In this document: piece by piece, positions 1-3,887 of the stretch
How the letters are laid out: every line of letters starts with the position of its first letter
How positions within the stretch are numbered: the stretch's first letter is position 1
Source of the DNA: JBGCDD01 sp045105075
GTDB lineage: Bacteria; Pseudomonadota; Alphaproteobacteria; Rhodobacterales; Rhodobacteraceae
Reading direction: 5' to 3'
Assembly: GCA_045105075.1 (NCBI GenBank)
Contig: JBGCDD010000057.1
Span: 1-7,456, forward strand
DNA length: 7,456 bases
Position numbers and translations under genes: made by a program
Notes under the pieces: generated by a model
Databases searched by the model: none
The model's input: only the letters and a program-made list of their open reading frames with translations
Told to the model about the DNA's origin: nothing

Positions 1-2
1 GG

Positions 3-86
3 CAGGTTGCCGAGATCCAAATCCGCATCGCCGTGCTGAACCGCTAAACGGCTCTCGGAATACCTGTCACTGTGTCCGTAGGATAA
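3..86 (+). pseudogene. C-terminal end of an IS5-family transposase with an internal stop
   Basis: The frame starting at position 3 reads QVAEIQIRIAVLNR, then TAA at 45-47, then continues in the same frame as TALGIPVTVSVG to a second TAA at 84-86. Both halves resemble the C-terminal tail of IS5-family transposases as I remember it, where one aromatic residue joins them. The first TAA therefore looks like a nonsense mutation that removes about 13 residues. Catalytic residues would lie upstream, outside the window, so activity cannot be judged. Codons before the stop end mostly in G or C, as in real coding sequence here. If the family recognition is wrong, this is simply the 3' end of an unknown upstream gene ending at 47. 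Confidence 0.5.
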
Positions 87-120
87 CTGTGTCTGGGGAA
101 AGGGGAAGAACGTCCTTCAA

Positions 121-140
121 CCGATTTGTGCAACAAAGCC
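121..140 (+). repeat. Putative IS terminal inverted repeat (right end)
   Basis: CCGATTTGTGCAACAAAGCC. Read on the - strand it starts GGCTTTGTTG, like the ends of IS903-group elements of the IS5 family. It lies 34 bp after the second stop of the transposase frame, a normal distance. The partner repeat is outside the window. Confidence 0.5.
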
Positions 141-205
141 CGGTCGGTGCATTCGTTCGTTCAGCTTGTGGCATCAGTTCGATTGGGATCGAGCTAGACA
201 TCAGC

Positions 206-246
206 GTCCAACTGGTTTGGACAGTACAGATGCCACCATTGGACAG
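206..246. repeat. Dyad GTCCAA/TTGGAC and direct repeat TTGGACAG
   Basis: GTCCAA (206-211) and TTGGAC (217-222) form a perfect 6-bp dyad with a 5-nt centre. TTGGACAG occurs at 217-224 and again at 239-246, exactly 22 bp apart, about two helical turns. A related TGTCCA lies at 270-275. The cluster sits 65-105 bp before the RTX start codon and overlaps the best promoter candidate, so it could be a regulator site. The arms are short and chance is possible. Confidence 0.3.
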
Positions 247-268
247 AGACTCGACAGAATCTGTTAAT
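240..268 (+). promoter_or_regulatory. Candidate promoter of the RTX gene
   Basis: A TGGACA -35-like hexamer (240-245, five of six matches to TTGACA) is followed after 17 bp by GTTAAT (263-268, four of six matches to TATAAT). Transcription would start near 275 and leave a leader of about 36 nt before the ATG at 311. An alternative is read-through from the IS side. This is pattern matching only. Confidence 0.33.
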
Positions 269-310
269 GTGTCCACAATTTGCGACGAAGATTTGTAGGG
301 GACATTTATC

Positions 311-1414
311 ATGACAACACTTGGACCAATCACATTTGAAGACTTCGCCTTTGCCGATGCGGTCACTTTATCCGCTGGCATGCCAACAAACTCTGACTTC
401 TCCGGCCTGTTGGGAGCCAGCAATCAAAGCTTCGCTGATGTTGGAGTATCAAACCAATCCCCGGAGATTGAGATACAATTCACAGACAACCTGGTTTTCA
501 ACGGTGCCGGTGTGGATTTGTACATTTATGTGCCCGGCGAAGTTGCTGGCGTTACAATCGCGCAGACGGCAGGTTTTATGCTGGGCGAGACATTGCTGGC
601 AGGCGGTGCAAACCCGGCAACAGAGCTTTTTTTTGATAGCCCTCCGGGAAACCCATTTAGTTTTAATCCCAATTCGTTTCTGCTGGCGGTGGATCTGGAT
701 GATTTGGGATTTGCGGCAAATGATGCTGTCACGTCCCTGTTTATCAAACGCGGGGACATAGAGGGCGGCATTTATGGCGTCGGCGCTGTCAACACAATTG
801 AATTCGATGTGGTTCAGGCCTCTTCGGTCCGCGACCGCATGGACGGTTCGGACTTCAACGACACCCTCAGCGGGCTGGGTGGCAACGATATTATCAAAGG
901 GCGCGACGGCGACGACACTTTGTTTGGCGGCTCTGGCCAAGACACGATCCGGGGCAATGCCGGTAATGATAATTTGCGCGGCAATGATGGTGCAGATGAC
1001 ATTCAAGGCGGTAGCGGCGAAGACACCATTTTCGCTGGCGGCGGCGCGGATGACATCAAAGGCGACTCTGGCGATGATACAATAAACGGTGGCGGCGGGA
1101 TCGACACAATCGACGGTGGAACTGGCGATGACAAACTAACGGGTGGCGGAAACTCAGATGTTTTTGTGTTCACAGACGGCTTTGGCAATGACCGCATTCT
1201 CGATTTCGCGGGCAACAATGACGAAAAAATCGATCTTTCGGGCGTTACAGACATCACAGATTTTCAGGATCTGCTGGACAACCACCTGTCAACGGACGCG
1301 CAAAGTGGTTTTGCGTTGATCACTGCAGGCAGTGACAGCATTTTGCTGGAAGGGTACGAGGAGCGCAAAGTCGGGTTTTTTGTTCAGATTTCAGGGTTTG
1401 ATTTCCTATTCTAA
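311..1414 (+). CDS. RTX calcium-binding protein, predicted type I secretion substrate
   Basis: This 367-aa protein is probably exported to the medium or cell surface by a type I (ABC) exporter. It has no N-terminal signal peptide. Residues 1-170 form an acidic, probably beta-rich domain of unknown role; the stretch at 55-75 (LVFNGAGVDLYIY) recalls surface-protein beta-sandwich domains. Residues 179-286 are twelve in-register nonapeptides of GGxGxDxUx type, which bind calcium and fold as a parallel beta-roll outside the cell. The tail, with DRILDFAGNNDEKIDLSGV (294-312) and a terminal DFLF, matches the serralysin-like C-terminal secretion region. AGGGGA (297-302), 8 nt before the ATG, supports this start. 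No peptidase zinc motif or other catalytic signature is seen. No exporter genes are nearby, so it would use one encoded elsewhere. It lies just downstream of an IS end, and its codons look less GC-rich than those of the genes after 1954. The target or activity is unknown. Confidence 0.88.
   Translation: MTTLGPITFEDFAFADAVTLSAGMPTNSDFSGLLGASNQSFADVGVSNQSPEIEIQFTDNLVFNGAGVDLYIYVPGEVAGVTIAQTAGFMLGETLLAGGANPATELFFDSPPGNPFSFNPNSFLLAVDLDDLGFAANDAVTSLFIKRGDIEGGIYGVGAVNTIEFDVVQASSVRDRMDGSDFNDTLSGLGGNDIIKGRDGDDTLFGGSGQDTIRGNAGNDNLRGNDGADDIQGGSGEDTIFAGGGADDIKGDSGDDTINGGGGIDTIDGGTGDDKLTGGGNSDVFVFTDGFGNDRILDFAGNNDEKIDLSGVTDITDFQDLLDNHLSTDAQSGFALITAGSDSILLEGYEERKVGFFVQISGFDFLF
845..1168 (+). repeat. RTX nonapeptide repeats, 12 x 27 bp
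   Basis: Twelve uninterrupted 9-residue units (protein residues 179-286), such as GRDGDDTLF, GGSGQDTIR, GNAGNDNLR and GDSGDDTIN. Units 2-11 keep the glycine/aspartate pattern well; the first (GSDFNDTLS) and last (GGGNSDVFV) are degenerate edges. At DNA level the units have diverged, so this is an old array rather than a recent expansion. Confidence 0.85.
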
Positions 1415-1469
1415 TGGTATTGCAGATTGCTTGGTCGAAGAACGTCTAGAGCCAGAATTTGTTTGACTG

Positions 1470-1512
1470 GTTGAGCCCCGCCGCGTTGATGGATAACGTG
1501 CTGGGGGTCAAC
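1470..1512 (+). terminator. Long hairpin downstream of the RTX gene, terminator-like
   Basis: GTTGAGCCCC (1470-1479) pairs with GGGGGTCAAC (1503-1512) with one mismatch. Inside, 1482-1488 pairs with 1494-1500 (two wobbles), leaving a 5-nt loop. It starts 56 nt after the RTX stop. Only GTTTCT follows, so there is no strong U-tract. It could end or protect the RTX transcript. Confidence 0.4.
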
Positions 1513-1618
1513 GTTTCTACAAATTTCCCAGTCGACATGCGCGGATTTCGTCATCGACTCCTACCCAGGATCAAGCGGCAAAATCGGTTGTTTGCAATCG
1601 TCCAAAGCCGTGCAAGCG

Positions 1619-1627
1619 TTATCCACA
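1619..1627 (+). promoter_or_regulatory. DnaA-box-like 9-mer
   Basis: TTATCCACA is a perfect match to the consensus DnaA box. Only a partial second match is near (CGTTATCCATC on the - strand around 1488-1498), and there is no replication gene. One perfect 9-mer in a window this size occurs by chance at a few percent. It may be a DnaA regulatory site or nothing. Confidence 0.2.
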
Positions 1628-1686
1628 ACAGGGGTTGATGTGGCGCTGAGGGGGTAAAAATAGGCAAAAAGTGCTCTGCTGCAGTT

Positions 1687-1778
1687 TTCTCTGTCAAAGT
1701 TTGATAGAACTAAGTGTCCCGCCACGGCCGTCTTCTCTGTCAAAGTTTGAAAGAAATGGGTGTCGTACGACGACCGAC
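1687..1778. repeat. 46-bp imperfect tandem repeat with an 18-bp identical core
   Basis: TTCTCTGTCAAAGTTTGA occurs at 1687-1704 and 1733-1750. After the core the copies stay partly alike (GAA, GTGTC, ACG, CCG at matching offsets), so the duplicated unit is about 46 bp. The origin is unknown. Repeated blocks like this occur at the ends of some insertion sequences and as binding-site arrays, but neither is demonstrated. Confidence 0.6.
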
Positions 1779-1781
1779 ACC
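1759..1781. repeat. Hairpin GGTGTCG/CGACACC containing a 10-bp palindrome
   Basis: GGTGTCG (1759-1765) and CGACACC (1775-1781) are perfect 7-bp arms around a 9-nt loop. The same stretch contains the perfect palindrome GTCGTACGAC (1762-1771). It sits at the downstream edge of the second tandem-repeat copy. It has no T-tract, so it is not an obvious terminator. Confidence 0.4.
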
Positions 1782-1861
1782 GTTTCAATCACGCGAGACA
1801 GAACTTTTTCTTCTGTTTTTCACTCTGTATTCAATGTGTTACTCGATTTATGTAAACAACC

Positions 1862-1927
1862 TTCACATTACGCCTTGAAAACCGCATGGAAATCCCGATC
1901 TATGTAATGTGAAACGCATTCACATTA
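1862..1927. promoter_or_regulatory. Three TTCACATTA boxes, operator-like, before the DUF2852 gene
   Basis: TTCACATTAC at 1862-1871, its exact reverse complement GTAATGTGAA at 1904-1913, and TTCACATTA again at 1919-1927. The second and third boxes form a perfect dyad, TAATGTGAA - 5 nt - TTCACATTA, ending 26 bp before the ATG at 1954. The first and second form a 10-bp inverted repeat 32 bp apart. Spacing between TGTGA and TCACA in the close dyad is 7 nt, so it is not a canonical CRP site (6 nt). A transcription-factor operator, with possible looping to the distal box, is the best reading. In RNA the close dyad would also be a 9-bp hairpin in the leader. No clear -35/-10 pair was found. Confidence 0.5.
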
Positions 1928-1953
1928 ACCCAACGATCTGGAGAGACCTGACA

Positions 1954-2370
1954 ATGACCACATTAAGCGACCCTGTTCACGCCACGTCCGATCCGGGCTG
2001 GTTCTCAAAAAGCGAAGCTTGGCTCGACGACAAAGGCAAAGGCGCCTGGATCGCTGCTATGGTCCTTGGGTTTGTGTTCTTCTGGCCCGTCGGGCTGGCC
2101 CTTCTGTTTTATATGATCTGGAGCAAACGCATGTTCAACTCTTCCTGCAGCCGACGCACCAAATGGGCGCGTAAATCAATGTCGATGGCACCAACAACGG
2201 GCAACCGCGCATTTGACTCCTACCGCACTGAAACCCTGCGTCGCCTTGAAGAAGAACAAATCAACTTTGAATCCTTCCTCGAGCGTTTGCGCGAAGCCAA
2301 GGACAAGTCCGAGTTCGATCAGTTCATGGACGAACGCGCCAAAAAAGCCTCAGACGACAACGACGCGTAA
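1954..2370 (+). CDS. DUF2852 family small membrane protein
   Basis: This 138-aa protein of unknown function belongs to the DUF2852 family, found mainly in alphaproteobacteria. It has one membrane segment at about residues 31-55 (GAWIAAMVLGFVFFWPVGLA and onward), preceded by an acidic soluble head. The family-typical C-terminal part follows: GNRAFDSYR (83-91), then a charged, probably helical or coiled stretch with LRRLEEEQINFESFLERLR (95-113) and EFDQFMDERAKK. The ATG at 1954 is preferred because GGAGAG (1940-1945) lies 8 nt upstream; the in-frame upstream extension to 1909 would run through the operator-like dyad. The unusual TTCACATTA boxes lie just before it. A strong terminator follows 11 nt after the stop. 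It may act as a membrane-anchored scaffold or envelope protein, but this is not established. Confidence 0.85.
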   Translation: MTTLSDPVHATSDPGWFSKSEAWLDDKGKGAWIAAMVLGFVFFWPVGLALLFYMIWSKRMFNSSCSRRTKWARKSMSMAPTTGNRAFDSYRTETLRRLEEEQINFESFLERLREAKDKSEFDQFMDERAKKASDDNDA

Positions 2371-2381
2371 CACCCCGATGC

Positions 2382-2408
2382 GGCCCCTGCTCAGGTGGGG
2401 GCCTTTTT
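2382..2408 (+). terminator. Intrinsic terminator after the DUF2852 gene
   Basis: GGCCCC (2382-2387) pairs with GGGGCC (2398-2403). The stem extends inward by two wobbles and one C-G pair to a TCAG loop, and TTTTT follows at 2404-2408. It ends only 22 nt before the start codon of the RDD gene, so that gene needs read-through or a promoter lying upstream of the terminator. Confidence 0.8.
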
Positions 2409-2430
2409 CCTAATGAAGAGCCCAAGCCCC

Positions 2431-2865
2431 ATGTCCCTGCCCGACCCGGACCGCCAACCTCAGTTTTACACATCCGTGCCCATCAAACGATTTGTGGCAT
2501 GGTTGGTCGACACAGCGCTGATTTTATTGTTGTGCCTGGTGATGATCCCGCTGACGGGGTTCATCGCATTGTTGATCTGGCCCGTGATGTACCTGGCGCT
2601 TGGTTTTGCCTATCGCACAGTGACCCTCGCCAATGGATCGGCCACGTTGGGCATGCGGTTTGCCGGGGTTGAAATGCGCTGTAGCGATGGTTCGCGTTTC
2701 GATCTGAACATGGCGATGGCGCACACCGCCGGCTACACGATCAGCTTTGCGATGCCCGTTCTGCAAGTGGTTTCCGTGGCGATGATGCTCACCACAGCGC
2801 GCGCCCAAGGGCTCAGCGACAGCGCTTTGGGCACGGTTGCCTTGAACCGGCACCGCAGATTTTAG
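2431..2865 (+). CDS. RDD family membrane protein
   Basis: This 144-aa inner-membrane protein belongs to the RDD family, whose members are small polytopic proteins, some linked to ion or osmotic stress; the role of this one is unknown. The N-terminal signature KRFVAWLVDTALI (19-31) carries the hallmark Arg (R20) and Asp (D27). Membrane segments lie at about 22-60, probably two close helices, and 100-120. Between them, ATLGMRFAGVEM (71-82) matches the family's conserved middle, and SDSALGTVALNR near the end matches the usual terminal pattern. The start at 2431 (MSLPDPDRQP) is chosen from the common N-terminus of Rhodobacteraceae homologues as I recall them, with AAGAG at 2416-2420 as a modest ribosome site. 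ATGs at 2413 and 2395 are in frame but lie within or against the terminator. The gene ends 96 bp before bpt. Confidence 0.82.
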   Translation: MSLPDPDRQPQFYTSVPIKRFVAWLVDTALILLLCLVMIPLTGFIALLIWPVMYLALGFAYRTVTLANGSATLGMRFAGVEMRCSDGSRFDLNMAMAHTAGYTISFAMPVLQVVSVAMMLTTARAQGLSDSALGTVALNRHRRF

Positions 2866-2866
2866 G

Positions 2867-2886
2867 ACAATTGGCAGCGCCATTGT
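2867..2886 (+). terminator. Short hairpin after the RDD gene, without U-tract
   Basis: ACAA and TGGC (2867-2875, one bulged T) pair with GCCA and TTGT (2879-2886) around a 3-nt loop, directly after the RDD stop. No T-run follows, so it is at best a pause or stability element. Confidence 0.25.
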
Positions 2887-2907
2887 GCCGCGATCCAATA
2901 TCCTGAC

Positions 2908-2936
2908 TTGGCGCATCCTGTTTGGCTTGTTATCAT
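2908..2936 (+). promoter_or_regulatory. Candidate promoter of bpt
   Basis: TTGGCG (2908-2913) and TATCAT (2931-2936) are spaced by 17 bp in the gap before bpt. Transcription would start near 2943, about 19 nt before the ATG at 2962. The fit to sigma-70-type consensus is moderate, and the position suits the absence of a good ribosome site further upstream. Confidence 0.4.
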
Positions 2937-2961
2937 TGTAAAAATTTGGTTTTTTACGCAC

Positions 2962-3783
2962 ATGCGCCATACGCTGCCCATCGCGCCCCAATTCTATGTG
3001 ACGGCACCCCAGCCCTGCCCCTATCTTGAGGGCCGGATGGAACGAAAGCTGTTCACCGCTTTACAGGGCGACAACGCGGACAAATTGAACAATTCTCTGT
3101 CCCAGCAAGGGTTTCGTCGCTCGCAAAATGTGCTTTATCGGCCCTATTGCGCCGATTGTTCGGCCTGTCTGTCAGCGCGGATCAATGTGGCTGACTTCGC
3201 ACCATCACGCAGCCAACGCCGTATTTCCGCGCGCAATCGTGCCCTGACGCGTCGGGCCACTTCGCCCTGGGCGACCGAAGATCAATACGACCTGTTCCGC
3301 CGCTATCTTGATGCGCGCCACGCCGATGGTGGCATGGCAGATATGGATGTGTTCGAATTCGCAGCGATGATCGAAGAAACCCCGATCCGAAGCCGCGTCA
3401 TCGAATATGTCGATAGTGCGTCCAAAGGGTTGACCGGCGTAAGTCTGACCGATGTGCTAGAAGACGGGCTCAGCATGGTCTATTCGTTCTACACCCCAGA
3501 CCGGGCCCGCGCGAGCCTGGGCACATACATGATCCTCGATCACATCGACATCGCCCGCGAGGCCGGTTTGCCCTATGTCTATTTGGGGTATTGGGTCCCA
3601 GGCAGCCAGAAAATGGGCTACAAATCCAAATTCTCCGGGCTCGAGGTCTATATGGGCGGCGAATGGCAGGCGATGAAGAACCCAAGCGCACATCGCCCGG
3701 ACATGCACCCTCTGTCCACAGACCCGATCGCCGAGCAAGTTGCCAATATCAACCTGCCCGATCGCCGACCCACTCAGCTGTAA
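2962..3783 (+). CDS. bpt: Aspartate/glutamate leucyltransferase (bacterial N-end-rule aminoacyl transferase)
   Basis: This 273-aa cytoplasmic enzyme belongs to the Ate1/Bpt family, normal in length for the bacterial group (often annotated as arginyl-tRNA-protein transferase). Bpt moves leucine from Leu-tRNA onto proteins that begin with Asp or Glu, which marks them for ClpS and the ClpAP protease. The N-terminal domain shows CPYLEGRMERKLFT (19-32) and the cysteine cluster PYCADCSAC (61-69, C63/C66/C69). The C-terminal GNAT-like half shows YSFYTPD, then LGTYMILDHIDIAREAGLP and YLGYWVPGSQKMGYKSKFSG, all strongly conserved in the family. The ATG at 2962 gives the standard N-terminus; the frame is open back to a TTG at 2908, but that would add an atypical hydrophobic extension and overlap the candidate promoter. 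No clear Shine-Dalgarno is present. Leucyl specificity is inferred from the bacterial family, not shown by a residue. Confidence 0.92.
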   Translation: MRHTLPIAPQFYVTAPQPCPYLEGRMERKLFTALQGDNADKLNNSLSQQGFRRSQNVLYRPYCADCSACLSARINVADFAPSRSQRRISARNRALTRRATSPWATEDQYDLFRRYLDARHADGGMADMDVFEFAAMIEETPIRSRVIEYVDSASKGLTGVSLTDVLEDGLSMVYSFYTPDRARASLGTYMILDHIDIAREAGLPYVYLGYWVPGSQKMGYKSKFSGLEVYMGGEWQAMKNPSAHRPDMHPLSTDPIAEQVANINLPDRRPTQL

Positions 3784-3787
3784 ACAA

Positions 3788-3823
3788 CGCCTCCAAAGGG
3801 CGCCACCGCGACCGCCGGAGGCG
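3788..3823. repeat. Inverted repeat CGCCTCC/GGAGGCG downstream of bpt
   Basis: CGCCTCC (3788-3794) and GGAGGCG (3817-3823) are perfect 7-bp arms with a 22-nt GC-rich loop that contains GGCGCC. The repeat begins 4 nt after the bpt stop and precedes the true terminator, so it may be an accessory 3'-end structure. Confidence 0.35.
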
Positions 3824-3840
3824 GGCGCAAAACATCGTGT

Positions 3841-3869
3841 AAGGAGGCCCTATGGCCTCCTTTCCTTTT
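3841..3869. terminator. Terminator between convergent bpt and TRAP operon
   Basis: A perfect 9-bp stem, AAGGAGGCC (3841-3849) with GGCCTCCTT (3854-3862), has a 4-nt loop and is followed on the + strand by TTT-CC-TTTT. On the - strand the same hairpin lies 26 nt past the large-permease stop but is followed only by TT. It best serves bpt and may also stop the opposing transcript. Confidence 0.75.
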
Positions 3870-3887
3870 GGGAAAAGACCTGTGCGC

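Larger units (their letters stand above)
1..140 (+). mobile_element. Right end of an IS5-family-like insertion sequence (left part outside window)
   Basis: Two signals fall in the expected order. First, frame 3 reads as the C-terminal tail of an IS5-family transposase (positions 3-86). Second, the 20-mer CCGATTTGTGCAACAAAGCC ends at 140. Its reverse complement starts GGCTTTGTTG, which I recall as the start of IS903-group terminal inverted repeats. The element would therefore enter from the left and end at about 140. The matching left repeat and the target-site duplication cannot be checked because the other end lies outside the window. Identification is from memory of the family, so it is moderately confident. 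Confidence 0.55.
1415..1953. other. 539-bp gene-free region between RTX and DUF2852 genes
   Basis: I see no convincing gene here. The open frames on either strand (for example - strand 1561-1788, + strand 1671-1907) lack ribosome sites and recognisable motifs, and run through the repeats. The region is relatively AT-rich, especially 1800-1930. It contains a long hairpin (1470-1512), a perfect DnaA-box 9-mer (1619-1627), a 46-bp imperfect tandem repeat (1687-1778), a hairpin and 10-bp palindrome (1759-1781), a weak T-tailed hairpin (1796-1820) and the TTCACATTA boxes (1862-1927). A small RNA or decayed mobile DNA is possible but not shown. Confidence 0.6.

Noticed and set aside
89..298. Short + strand open frame (69 aa) before the RTX gene
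   Set aside because: It begins with GTG inside the putative IS end, crosses the IS boundary, shows no family motif and overlaps the candidate promoter.
449..1006. Long - strand open frame (185 aa) opposite the RTX gene
   Set aside because: It mirrors the biased glycine/aspartate codons of the RTX gene; the + strand frame has a ribosome site and clear domains.
1796..1820. ACAGAA/TTCTGT hairpin followed by T-run
   Set aside because: The stem is short and almost all A-T, and no + strand gene ends nearby; too weak to call a terminator.
1561..1907. Small frames on both strands in the gap (75 aa on -, 78 aa on +)
   Set aside because: They run across the tandem repeat and hairpins, lack ribosome sites and match nothing recognisable.
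1908..1924. CRP site TGTGA/TCACA before the DUF2852 gene
   Set aside because: The spacer is 7 nt instead of the required 6, and the conserved unit is the longer TTCACATTA box.
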